64,000 bases of DNA from Phoebastria nigripes. Lineage: Eukaryota > Chordata > Aves > Procellariiformes > Diomedeidae. This document shows, in pieces, positions 11,291 through 23,800 of this stretch. The position numbers and the translations under genes were made by a program. The notes below the pieces were generated by a model, which did not search any database, was not told where the DNA came from, and saw nothing but the letters and a program-made list of their open reading frames with translations. Location of the stretch: assembly GCA_035582835.1 (NCBI GenBank), contig JAYKAV010001997.1, positions 540,526-604,525 on the forward strand, given 5' to 3'. The first letter of the stretch is position 1, and each line of letters starts with the position of its first letter.

Positions 11291-14200
11291 AGCAACCCTG
11301 AATGAGAAACAGTTATTATGACTAAGATCAGCTCCTGGATAAATCAAACATCAAATAAAATGTGTTTTCCATATGGAAGCTGCTTTCCTAAAGTGGAATA
11401 AAATGTAAATGCCTGTCAATTATAATGATCTGAGAGGCAAGTGGTGAGAAAAGCAGCCCTGTGACAGACCAACAGAAAGACTCAGCTAGGAATGAAGGAC
11501 AGTTTTTGAGGTGCAGAGAAATGGGAGACGGAAGGTAGTCAGGCATCTGGCAGCAACAAAGGTGAAACCATGATTTGAGGAGGTCAGAGACAACAATGTG
11601 TCTGAGTCAGAAAAGGTCACTTATTCAATATTCCAGCTGTAAGATGAAAGAATGCAAGTGGAGATTTTTCAGAACAGAGATCACAGATGCAAGAACATCT
11701 AAAAGGTGGACTGTTATTTGAAAGTGCCACTGACAGATATGATGAATCCATCCTCTCAGGCCAAACAATTTCTCATCAACTCTGGATTTTACCATTTCCT
11801 TCTCTCTTGCACTTCTCTAAGCAGTCATCCCTGTTTCCCTGAGTTTCCATTCTGCCCAGGAATCCAGTCTTTTCACTAAATTTCAATAGGCCAATCCTAA
11901 CTTTAATAATACTGCACTGCTGTAAATATTGGACCATCTGAAGAATCATGGTCTTCTACGATTCTGCTAAAACCCTCACATCACAGAAGCACCAGTACAA
12001 GGAGATGAGATACTCCCTAGGAAACAGTGCAGCCAGGTCTTAGATTTGCATGTTTTCCAGCAGATCCAAATGCTGTTCATCCAAAAAAGATCATGGATCT
12101 NTTCCTGCTACTCTGCTGCCATAAAGACATCGTTATGGCAGCCGGAGATAGAAAGCTCTCTGCTTTCTTTTCATATAGACAATGAGTCTTGAGCCCAGGT
12201 ACTTCACCTATTCTGGACCACATACTAGCCCACCAGCATTCAAGCAAGATTGCTCCAAGCATGTCTGTGTGAGAAGCTAACCAGCTCCCAAAGTAAAGAT
12301 AGAATAAAGATGACATTTCCTCTGTTCTGCCTCTCCTGAGCTGNGCTTTCTGCACGTTTTTGTGACAGAAAGCCATTCCATTAAAATACAGTGTTTTTGA
12401 AAAAAGCATATTTCCTGTACTAACAGAACAGCTTAAGTAGCAGTGTCATTCCTTAGCGGTATTTACATGAGGCTCATATGAAGACTACTAGTAAAACAGA
12501 TGAGTTTTAGAGAATTAATACCTTATAGAAGCACACAGAATCCAAACCGCAAAAGAAACAAGTACAGCATCATTTGAACTTGGAATAGATACTGATCTCC
12601 AGCACGTCCACAAACTTTCAGATTCACCAGCTGAGACCTCATGATTTTAGAGAAAACAAAAATTACAAAAAGGTCAGATGTCCTTGAAGTAAAACGTAGG
12701 CTGAACAGTCAGTCAGTGACAGTAGGGAATTGTGAACCAAGTGAAAGAGCTCAAGTCTGAGAGGCAGCCATCTACAGATTGCAGAGTGAACTGTTTAAAG
12801 AAAGAAATTGATTTCCTTGGACTGACTTTACAGAGCCAAAACAAATTATGAAAGTGTTGTACGAACAGCACTATCCAGTTCAAGTTGGAAACATGCCATC
12901 AGGAAGTCCACTAATATAACTGACCAAAAAAGCAGCTTCTGTGGAGATTGGTAAAGCTTGTTCAAAACGTTAAAAAGCAAACACATGCAGAACTTGAGTT
13001 TAAAGAACTGGCCATATCAGAAACCTGCAGCAGTGGATGCCCTGACAACGCACCAGCATTGTCATTGCAGTGAATTAGTTAATCCTCTGGAGTTTTTACT
13101 GGGGTGGGATAACCTCCCAGGGCACAGGACAAGCCAGCAGCAGTTATGGCATACCAAGGTGGAGACATACAAACCAGTGAGGAGTGCCACTTTGCTGTGT
13201 GGCCTCGGGCAGGTCCACAGGGTACAGAAATGCACCCTGGCAGCTTCCTACAACAGTACAACTTCCAAAACACTGTGGTGAAAACTATCAATACCACAGA
13301 GTCTTTTATGGGCTGTGAAGCCGGTACTGACAGTTCCTCACTTTCATCTAGCCAGTAGAAAACTGAGGTAAAGAAAACCTCTTTTAACAGTTATAGCAAA
13401 AGCAATTTAAAGAAGAATAGGGAAAGAGAGGGCAGCAGCTGAGCAATTGGCTGAAGGCTAAAGGAGGCAGCGCTGAAGGCCTAGGCAACCTACAGGCTTG
13501 CAGTCAGCAAACAATACAAAGAATTAGACCGGCTAACCACAACTTGGCCAGGTAGCTGATCTGATGAGGAGGAGGATGTGAAACATGGAATGAGGTTAAT
13601 TTATGGTTAGCCTGCTGTCAGTGACTCTCCTTTGACAGGAAAATGGGAATTGTTCTGTAAGCTCAAAGCAAAGCTCTCTCAACAGTATCCTTAGCAGGGT
13701 GTCAAAGAAAACACTTGAGAATCCCAACGCAGACAAAAACCAAGACAAACTTCTTGTTGGAATTATTACAACTGAACATTCTCATTTATTCTCTTACTAT
13801 TGTTTTCATCATCTGTTTCTTTGCCATTCACAAGTAAGCTGCTATGTATTTAAACACTCCTGTTAAGGCAGTTAAAGACACAAACACTTAAGCGAGTCAC
13901 TGGAAGAAACATCTCACTGCTCCTGTGGACCAATGGCAAAACTGAAACTATTGCAGCTACCGTCTTTTTGCCCAAACTAGTGCAAGGCTTGACCACATTG
14001 ACTTAAGAGTTGGGACTGCAATTTACCACTTCCCTGTTCCCTTCTGGGAACACACCAATACTACTAAATTATTTTCAGGCTTCTGACCAGTCAGAGGATC
14101 AGGTTCTTAAACCTTTTGGTGCGCTTTCTGTTAACACAGTAAACACGTGCACTAGCGCACAAGCCCCTTCTCTGTGGTCTCAGTGCCAGTCTCAGCTTTT

Positions 14201-16136
14201 CTGTTGTTCAGCCCTTATTTTAAGTGACTTCAGTTTAAACTCCATGTCAGCCCCCAGAAGACCGGTGAATCTAGTAATTAACCAAAATAATGACACATTT
14301 ATGAAGTAAAAATGTAACACTGTAATATTTACTCTTAAAGGATACTGTTTGAAAAAGAAGTTCAAAGCTGCTACTGCATTGTATGGATAAGATCAGGAAA
14401 CACTGAATTAGTAATGGTTCAACCACTTTGGAAAACATGTACAAATTTTCCACCATTATNATCCAAAAATATTTTAAATGTTTTTATGTCAAGTCTAAAC
14501 AGAATGTTTCTGAAATCACCTTAACGATTTTTCAATCTTTCTTACCTTGCAAGCAGAGCCAAAAGGCCAAAATACCACTGAAAATTCTCTTCCCCAAATA
14601 CGTGCAAATGGACCAGTAAGAGGTTAATACCAGAAAGCAACATTTTGTTTCAGGTTTTCCAGTCAACATTTGAAGTCTCAAGAAGCTTGGGAAAAACTGA
14701 CACCATTTTACGTGCTTGAATCAACAGAAATCAGAACTTCAGCATTCTTGAAGCAGGCAATATGCTTGCCTTCTATGCTGACACGCTGTCAGTACATCAA
14801 CATAAATAACAAAATTACTTATACAATTATAATAAATAACAAATGTAGCAAATTTTTCATTTGTTAAATAATTTGTTATAACAAACAACAAATTATAATA
14901 AATAATTAGAAAAGCCTAGTAATTCAAGCTTTCACAAGCAATACAATACCTATGCCTGTCTTTCTCCCATCCCAGAGTTANTTCCATTCACTAAATAATC
15001 TGACCACGCCAATTAACAGCAGCCTGAATGGAAAAATGAATTGTATTTATCACCAATATTATTCTATTATTTCAGTCAAAACAATATGAGAGATGAATAC
15101 AGTCTAATTTATGAATTGGTACTAGATGAGTTTGACCTTTTTTACATAGCTTCAGTAATGAATCTCAGTGCCTATCATTTTTTGCTATTTGTACCTACAT
15201 AGAACTGAGATGACCTATAGGAAGAAACATCTAACAAAAAAGTGAGTCGCACTTCATTTTTTATTAATATTTTGATTTTCTAATTGTAACTCTAAAATAC
15301 ATTAAATGCACTGTATAGCAATTACTATACGTTTAGAAGAACTGATGATAAAAACAGGAGACCTATTTACAAGTTTTCACCTGTTAGGACCTGCCACAAT
15401 GAATTAGACCCTGAACGTCTATTTATGCAAGAGATATCTATAGGAAGAGAAATACTGCTCTTCTATTGTCTCACTAAAGTTATTATAACAGACAATAAAA
15501 TGAAAAGTACTGTATTGCATGAACATTATTAGTGCTGCAGCCTGGTTTCAGTATTCTTCAGTAAAACTCATGTTCCCAAATGGAACAAGAAAATTATGTT
15601 TAAAACCACTAGCCATGTTCAGAATAGGAGAAAAATAACCTATCCTTCCTAGCTCTTCACCTGCTATGGCAGCCCCAACAACTGGAAGCAACGAAGGGCC
15701 GCCTCAGCATTAGTTAACTCTACCTTCAGTTAGAAATTTACACAGGACTCTGGTCTAAACTGTACCTTGCAAAAACAAACAAACCAACCAAACAACAACA
15801 ACCACCACCCCTGAAATTCTCTTCAGCTCGCAGGTTATACAGCACTTCAGGAAGATTGTACATATGTTGTACTTCTACACGGATTCACACAGAGCGCTCA
15901 GAGAAGGGACAGAATGCTCAATTGGCTTAAAGCCATCTCTGTGCCTTCTCTGATGCTAGGCTGCATCACAGTGTCTAAGGTCACTTGTTGACGACATTAT
16001 GGAAGGATGCCCCGAGTCTACGTGATGATGCAGCCTATGACTTTCATCTCCAGTGACTCTCCTACCACCAACCCATCTCCAGAAGTGCTGGAAGAGCAGG
16101 CAGGAGAGGTCTCAGAAGACAGCCTTTCTCACCTAG
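11291..16136. other. AT-rich non-coding sequence
   Basis: Nothing identifiable as a gene. A 110-codon minus open frame (12,077-12,409) contains two N bases and has no family resemblance. Sequence at 14,800-14,910 is very AT-rich low complexity. A 32-nt splice-bounded minus segment (14546-14577) was noticed but is too short to support. Confidence 0.4.
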
Positions 16137-16141
16137 ACCTA
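16137..16141. repeat. 5' target-site duplication of the solo LTR
   Basis: ACCTA directly before the TG of the LTR, repeated after its terminal CA at 16713-16717. Confidence 0.85.
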
Positions 16142-16712
16142 TGTCCTGGTTTCAGCTGGGATAGAGTTAATTTTTTTCCTAGTAGCTGGTATAGTGCTAT
16201 GTTTTGGATTTAGTATGAGCAGAATGTTGATAACACACTGATATTTTTAGTTGTGGCTAAGTAGTCTACCAGTCAAGGACTTTTCAGCTTCCAATGCTCT
16301 GCCAGGTGCACAAGAAGCTGGGAGGGGGCATAGTCAGGACAGCTGACCCAAACTGGCCAANGGGGTATTCCATACCATGTGANGTCATGCTCAGTATATA
16401 AAGCTGGGGGAAGAAGAAGGAAGGGGGGAGCATTTGGGGTGATGGCATTTGTCTTCCCAAGTAACCGTTACGCGTGATGGAGCCCTGCTTTCCTGGCGAT
16501 GGCTGAACACCTGCCTGCCCATGGGAATGAGTGAATGAATTCCTTGTTTTGCTTTGCTTGCGTGCGCGGCTTTGGCTTTACCTATTAAACTGTCTTTATC
16601 TCAACCCATGAGTTTTCTTTTACCCTTCCGATTCTCTCCCCCATCCCACCGTGGGGGGAGTGAGCGAGTGGCTGTGTGGTGCTTAGTTGCTGGCTGGGGT
16701 TAAACCACGACA
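16142..16712 (+). mobile_element. Solo LTR of an endogenous retrovirus (ERVL-like), with target-site duplication
   Basis: A 571-bp element that begins TGTCCTGGTTTCAGCTGG and ends TTAAACCACGACA, so it has TG...CA ends. It is flanked by the 5-bp direct repeat ACCTA at 16137-16141 and 16713-16717. Inside are a CRE-like TGANGTCA (16380-16387), a TATA box TATATAAA (16395-16402) and an ATTAAA poly(A) signal (16584-16589), in U3-R-U5 order on the plus strand. No gag, pol or env lies next to it, so it is the product of recombination between two LTRs. The sequence matches, from memory, an abundant LTR family of neoavian birds. The 5-bp duplication fits ERVL-type elements. Two single N bases (16361, 16383) fall in it. 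Confidence 0.9.
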
Positions 16713-16717
16713 ACCTA
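16713..16717. repeat. 3' target-site duplication of the solo LTR
   Basis: ACCTA directly after the terminal CA of the LTR, matching 16137-16141. Confidence 0.85.
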
Positions 16718-19700
16718 GAATCCTGAAAGCTTGTCGTACTGCTCTGTGATTTTTACCTAGCATAAAGGGACTAAGAAAAGACTTAAATGCATATGTATAA
16801 ATTAGGTTATAACCAAACCTTCAGAGAAGGTCTGTAGCTCATGCTGCAGATCACTGATGTGGTACATAATGCTTCCTGCCAACACTAGTAGGAAGCTATT
16901 GCCACTGAAATGCACTGGAAATTCTGGAAATTCTACTTTTGCTTCCCTGGCTTCTTCCCACAACAGCCTGAAAGCAGGAAGAAAGCTCATGCTTGCTGCA
17001 GCAGAGCTAGCCCCATGAGTTAAATATCACCAACTCCTGGAATAGGTGCACATGGTTAAGATACTGCAGCAGAACTGCCCAAGATAATGAACATTTCCAA
17101 CTATCAGATAAGACATGCAATGCACTCTTTCTTACAATGTGTATTTTTTCCATTTAGCAGACGCAAGCCTTCAGAAAGAGGGAGGAGATAGGGTAGTGAT
17201 CCTAATAACAATCACAACTCACATCACAAGCTCGATCACAATCTCAACTACAACTATGNGCATAGCAGCAGCACAGATTTTGAACTGTTGCAGATGTCCA
17301 CCAAATTTGACGTTTCCCCATTCCCCTCTCTGTTGTTCACAAAGAACATGATTGCTCATTTCTTCCCTATGTTTATATCTGTTCATTGCTGAGTAATGCA
17401 AGATTAGCAATGAATTACTTCAAACAATTAAATGACTCCTCCTGCGAAGAGCACGTGCCTCATACATGTCAAATATAGCAATTTTGACAAAAATATATAA
17501 TTATTTTATGTTTTCCTTAAATGAGAAGTTCCAAGAGTGTTGTTATTATATAAGCCCCCAAAACAAGGTCCCAGCTCTTACACAGCATAAAGAAAAGTTC
17601 AAAAATTCAAACTTTTTCTAATGTAAAAATCAGAAAATATATGTGATACTAAAAAATACATTTCAGATAATGTCATGTTGGGTTTGTTGTTTTTGTTTTT
17701 TTTTTTTAAAACAGATGTAGAAATTCTGGGGAGCCCTGAATTACAATTTATGAACAGTCAGGGACAACAGCCTTAAATCAGTTGTGTTTCTGATTCCACA
17801 TTTAAGTCTGAAAAAGAAATGCTGCTTCTTCCTGATAGATTGAGTCTCCAGACCTACTAGGAGGAAGGAGAGAGTAGGCATAAGGAATTCCTTTTCATGG
17901 AAAAGAAGCTGAATTTATTACAGGCTCTTCAGTTTCTGGTAAGTTTCCACATTTAAAAAATAGTTTTGCACAAACTGNTTTTGCCCACATATTTTTATTA
18001 TCTAATAAGTAGGTGAAAATTGCACTGACTGATTTTTCATTCCTAACAGTCTTATACTTCACCTACGCTTGCAAAACCTGCTCAAGACTATATCATGAGA
18101 TGACATAAATTCAAACTTTAAACAAATACATAAAGCCATGACCCATTTGTTTTGATATTCTGCAATGTTCCAGACAGGGAGAAAAGCCATCACTGAAACC
18201 ATGAGACATACAAGACTTCACAATTTATTAAGAAGATTAGCTGGGTTTAGTTTGTGCAGTAATGATTAGTCACTGAATATGTGTTGGTTTGAAAGCCTAA
18301 AAGGTCAGGGATCAAGGAATTATTTGGCTTAATTGTGTTTAGTTTTTTTCCGTCTTTTAAATAGTTAAATAGTTTCTTTAAGTCAAGCAGAACTTTGCAA
18401 ACGCGGAACACCAAGTATATTCCACACAGAGCAACAAATGCACCTTAAATATCGCATGTTTTTTCACTTTCGGATTATATTTGTAGAACTGCCTGCTGTG
18501 AAATGACAAAGTTCATGGTTCATCTGAACTTTTGAACTCAAGTGAGTATTTGACACAGCAAAACAATCTAAATGAACCTAACACAAAGTTTTCATAGTTT
18601 AAACCTAGCTTTCAGGCCTTTGTCTGGGGCAATTGGGTAGGAAAGTTCTTTATTGATGTTGTAAAAACTACCAGTTTAATAACAGGCAGAGAGAGTGGAG
18701 AGATCAGTGGAAAGAGCACCTTAGCATTTCTGAAATAGTGCTGGTTTGGTAGTTCATTGAACTTTACCTGACCCCATTACGAAGGCTTCCCCAGGACAAG
18801 TTGTAGCTGCATTTGTGACAAGACTGAAGCTTCCTATCTTATTTCAAATAGGCTCCAGGGCTGGGAGTTCACAGATAAAGTTAGTTTAAAGAAAAAAAAT
18901 ACTCTGCACACATGAATTCACTTGGCTCCCTGCACTGCTATTTCATTTTTATGTTCAGGCTGGATTCTCTTTATTATGGAGAAGTTGAAATCTTTTTTTC
19001 CAAAAGGAAAAAGTTTGTCACCTGCATTCCTGACATATACCAGAAAGAGTCCTTAAAAAAATGGGAAAACACAGTGCATTTAAGATTCTTATGCTGATGC
19101 TCCTCACAGACCCTAAATCTCGGCCTACTTGCACACGACTGCTATGATCCCTTCTTAACGTTACTAAAAATTCTACAGCAGTCTCAATTCATGCTTTATC
19201 AATTTTAGACCTATCAACCAACAAAACTTGGAAAATATTTCGAGGCTTTTAAAATTACTTTTAAGATCCTGCAAGATGTCCTGTACTTCAAGTTCACAAT
19301 CAGTTTCATAACTCACTAGCGCATATGAATGACAAAGATTTCTGACCACATTGGAAGTGCTGACGGCATACTACATAGGGTTCAAATGAGCCTTACAGTA
19401 TCAACAGATGAGTGATAAAACTCTACAACTGTTCAGTCCCCTGTAAATTCCCTGTGAAAATAATCATACCGCACAAGAACCTGTATTTCACCAGCCTCTA
19501 AGACTGGAGTCACTCACTACTTCCTTCCATCCAGAAGAGTGAAAAAAGCAACCCAGCGATTATTTACAGAGAGCAGCTGTAATAATCGCTAACAATATCA
19601 CAGCTGATGTCACCTCTCTGATGCAGCTTACTAATAAAGTTATGGTTTTATTCAGCTGAGCTATGACAGGAAGACAGATTCGGGCATTAGAAAATTCCTG

Positions 19701-19911
19701 AAGAAATTTAAAGACATTTGGTATTACTGACTTTCTTTTCCAACTAAATCTTCCAAATTTACCATTTAACACCAAAGCCTACTTATATAGCTCTAACTCT
19801 TCCACTTCGTTTGCTGGCAAGTTTTACTTCAAAGATACCTGCTCTTTTTTCTGTTCACACAAGAGGATAGCATTCTGCAGGAATGAGAAAAGGAAATATC
19901 TGTCTTGCTGC

Positions 19912-19915
<4 letters not shown>
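16718..19915. other. AT-rich non-coding sequence between LTR and CpG island
   Basis: No gene or recognisable transposon. A T run with short flanking A run lies at about 17,695-17,710. It ends in the 30-A tract. Confidence 0.4.

Positions 19916-19945
<30 letters not shown>
19916..19945 (+). repeat. Poly(A) tract, 30 A
   Basis: Uninterrupted run of 30 A directly between AT-rich sequence on the left and the GC-rich CpG island on the right. It could be the tail of a retroposed sequence lying to its left, but no matching target-site duplication was convincing. Confidence 0.9.
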
Positions 19946-19949
<4 letters not shown>

Positions 19950-20880
19950 ACGAAGAGCCCGTGGCCCCAGGGGAGTTGGCTCTCCCGGGAGCGGCCCTCC
20001 GCTGCAGGCTGCCCAGCGGCGGGACCAGCCGGGAAGGCAGCCGGGGCCGGCGGGGCAGGCGCACACTTAACCGGGCATTCACGCACCGGGTGGCGGCTGA
20101 GCCGCTCAGCCCACGGCCGGTGCACGCTGGAGTTTCTGAGGCGCTCTTTGCCCCTCAGATGTGCGCAAACCAGACATCAGCATGTGACCTACCACAGGCT
20201 TCTTCACAGTAAATTAAGCAAGCCTTACCCTCTGGGGCCGCTCCCTGGGACTCTTACTCCACTCCTGATCGCGCAATTAACAGGTTATACAGATGCAAAT
20301 AACGATAAGGAAGAACTTTAGCTGGCACCCAAAGCCAACTGCAGACCCACTTATTTTCAAACAGCTAGACAAAGGGATGCCTTGTACCTGCCATTAACAG
20401 TCCCGGTATCTTCTTACATCACTTGCAAAAGGCACTAAACCCGCGAGGCTTTTGCAAGGGAGGGCAACCACCTCAGGCCTGTCGCGGAGTCAGGCACCAG
20501 CTGCGCCTGCAGCCGAGGCCGCCGGCCCGCAGCAGGGAAAAGCCGCCGCGCTCACGGGAAGGGAGCGCGGAAACGAGCCCGTCGGCGGGCAGAGGACAGC
20601 ACCGCCGCGGTGCCAGCCGGCGCCCCGGGACCCACCACGGAAGCCTCCCGGCTGAGGCTCCGGAAGCTCCGCTACGTGCCCGGCCTGCCCGCACCTGCGC
20701 TCCTGCCACGCGCCCCGCAGCCCAACGGCCGCGCAGCCCAACGGCCGCGCTCCCCGCACCGCCTCGGAGGGGCTTCTCGGAAACGTCCTTCCGTAAGGCA
20801 GACAGCCGGCTCCCTCGGGGCGGGCGATGCGTTAGCAGCGTTGCCTGGAAAAGATTGTGGCACCCGCAATATGAATCCAG
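19946..20880. promoter_or_regulatory. Orphan CpG island (candidate promoter)
   Basis: Two CpG-dense blocks (about 19,946-20,150 and 20,430-20,850) in otherwise AT-rich DNA. No recognised gene starts here. Possible minus-strand splice donors lie just left of the main block: CAG|GTACAA with the exon ending near 20,391, and GGA|GTAAGA near 20,257. A plus-strand GTAAGG lies at about 20,793. A 16-bp unit GCAGCCCAACGGCCGC is tandemly duplicated at about 20,717-20,750. Open frames of up to 156 codons here look like composition artefacts. It could be the promoter of an unidentified gene or long non-coding RNA. Confidence 0.6.
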
Positions 20881-23800
20881 CCCTCCCTTTTAACCAGGGA
20901 GTCCTGTCAGTGATGGCTGAGGATTTTTTAAAAATTTACTTATTTTCAGTTTCAGGACCCACCTGTGCTCTACAGTGTCCTAAAATACNTGAAGTAGCTG
21001 AAGTGAGTCCCTGGCTCACCGTTTGAAGGGCAACACCCTACCGAAATTCCATATAGGGACCTGGTCTAAAGCAATAACATTTTGTACACTCCAATACTTG
21101 TATCTCTTATTCAGAGATCTGAAAAATAATCACCTGAATCATTGCTTGTTTAGTTCTATATATTCTCCATGAACTATCTAAATTCACACCCTAGATGCTC
21201 TATGAATTAACCTTCCGAACTTTTCAAGGGATAAAGTTGAGTTTCCCCATTCCCCTCCCCAACTGTTGAACACCCCCAAAACGTTCCCTCTCGGGAACCA
21301 CAAACCCAACCACACCTGGACCCAAGGTGCAACGTGCACCCTGCAACTGTGCCATCACAAATTTACCCCGCGGTTTCTAAGCAGCCACCGGCTGCTGTGC
21401 TAAGTAAGCTTTGCTGGGCATTGCTTTCCAGTCAAGCCTTCTCCAAGAAGGAGAATTTCTTTTCACCTCCAATATGGGGGAGTGATTTTGCTGCTTCCTG
21501 CCCCTCTGTGAAAAGGCTGTGGGCTGGGATTCGTCTAAACTGGAGAAGGAGTGGCTGTTGGCACCCATTCGTGATCCAGGGAGAAAGTTACTTCTGGCAT
21601 CTGGAATGATAATGGATAGGAAAGATTTTGTTGCCAGCCCCCCTGAGGCTGCTGTTACCTTCACAATGACAGGTGTGGATGACCAATATGTGTTTAATCC
21701 TTCAGATCCCCTTGTCTTTCTTCTGGGAAGTTCAGAACAGTATATAAAACCCATTCCCCAACTGAAACACTGAATCCTCTGTGAGTCTTAGGAAGTTGAC
21801 CCTTGCTCTGTAGACCCTGTGTGTGCCCCTGCTCTCTCATTTCTCTCTAATTTGTTGTAGGACTTGTACTGGCAACCTATTACAGAAGCATCAATCAAAT
21901 CAGCTCCTAAAATGGCTTGTTAGACTGCTGTGTTGATGCATGCATTTTTAAGAGATTTGGAGGGAGAAAGTTTAGAAGCAAGCAGTGCTGAAATTGGCTG
22001 GGGCCAGTTGTATTAATTCTGGAGTAAGCAGAAGCAAGCTGATACACACGAACATGCAGAGTACGGTGTTTGGAACTACGCAGCAAATGCCACAAGCTTT
22101 TAGAAGTCTGTGTTTAGATATGACATCTTTAATTACACGGAATCTCCCTGCTTGGTGCTGAAGGAAGGTCAGGCCTACAGGGCAATTCAAGATAGCCAGT
22201 AGATCATGCAAAAGTTAAGTCTTCCATTTATGGGCTGTTGTGTGTAGCTATTTCATAAGCTACAGGGTAGCAGCAAATAACTCTGGCCTCTGGGAGACAT
22301 AATTTTGCACACAGTTTTATTAATTATTCTTCTCTTGGCATCACTGCAGGTCCTAGCAATGTTGCATAAATGCAAAGCAGAAAAAGTCCCTATGTCCCTG
22401 CCCCAAAGAGCTCTACTATTAAATAAAAGAGAACAAATTACAACAGAGCTTTACAACAGAACACCAGAACAACACTTGTCAGCTTGAGGAGCAGGCGTCT
22501 CAGGACCCCAGCAGTCTGTTGGCAATTTTTTGGTTGGCATTGTATCTAAGGGCAATGAAGATAAATAGGTTGCACTTCTTTAGAAGTTCTTAATGGAGCT
22601 TCTGCCCAGTATATGGATGAAAGCACTCTGGTGCTCTTTTGAAACTGTAACAAGTGGAAAATAGACACTGGCATCATTAACAGATTAAAAATAGGAGTCG
22701 ACCTTTAGATGCTGCATGAGAAGCTCATATAAGGTATGAAACTCCTTAAAAGAAAAGACAAATCACTTACGCTGACTTAGACTATGGAGAGAATGATTGT
22801 GAGACAGAGGTGAGTGAAATAACAGTCTAGGAAAATAATTTTTTAGCCATCTTTCTGAACAGAAATTAATGGAGAAGAACTGAATTTGTGAAAACCAGGC
22901 AAAAAGATGTGTTAGAAACTGAGATGGGAGTGGTGAGAGTTTCATAAAAAGGTTTTAGCTGTGTAGGTATCTGGATGTCATGGATCAGGAAAAATCTGTA
23001 AGATAAATATAGTGCCATGGTCAACACTGATACCAACTCAAGTATATGGTGTCATGCAGACAAATGGGTGAGGGTTTATTACATGGGACTCAGCTGGTGC
23101 ACGTGGTCTGTGGACCAGTTCCTTCCACCAGACTCCAGCTGTGATCATCTCCTCTTTGGCAGCTAATAGCAATGATTTGTTCTTCAGATTGGATGTTGCC
23201 TTGGGCATTTGGTTTTTCTCTACCAGTTTTGAACCATTTCGGACAGTATTAGAGGTTAAAGTGTTAACACAGGTAGAAATACAGACTTGGCACTCAAACA
23301 GCTCTAGGCTATAAACTCCAGGGCAAAGACTATTATGTTTCATAACCATAACAATGTTTTTTATGGCTAGGATTCGAAAGAATGTATGTTAGGTCTGTAC
23401 TCAGATTTGTCTGAAAAATAAAACTCTGAAAAACATCGTATGAAAGCTAATTATTTGGTTCCTCCCATTAATCTCATTGCACTTCTCTAATCACCAATTA
23501 CACCTTTTATTTAGTTAGGTTCGATGTAACTGAATCATGCTCTAAGCCCATTATTCTAAAGCACAGGTTCAGTACATTAAAAGAGATGTAAAGAAATGCA
23601 CTAAGACCTTCCACAGTTATCACTATAACTAGAAAGATGTATTTTTCATACATTTAAACCAAAGGACATTTTTTATCTTCTCTTTCTGGTATTTCCTGTA
23701 CTGCTTTTATGTAATCAGTACCAGCTGTATTGTTAATACAGCTCCCAGCAATGTAGATTTCCAGCTCAAATAATTGACAGCTTTCTCCACTGACCTCATC

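Noticed and set aside
17441..19945. Possible 2.5-kb retroposed insertion ending in the 30-A tract, with AAGAGCACG-like repeats at both ends
   Set aside because: The 8-9 base match is likely enough by chance over this distance and nothing between looks like a processed mRNA or LINE.
19883..21026. Open frames of 65-156 codons in the 20-kb CpG island
   Set aside because: They overlap in most frames, begin in or near the poly(A) run in some cases, and have no recognisable domain; GC composition explains them.
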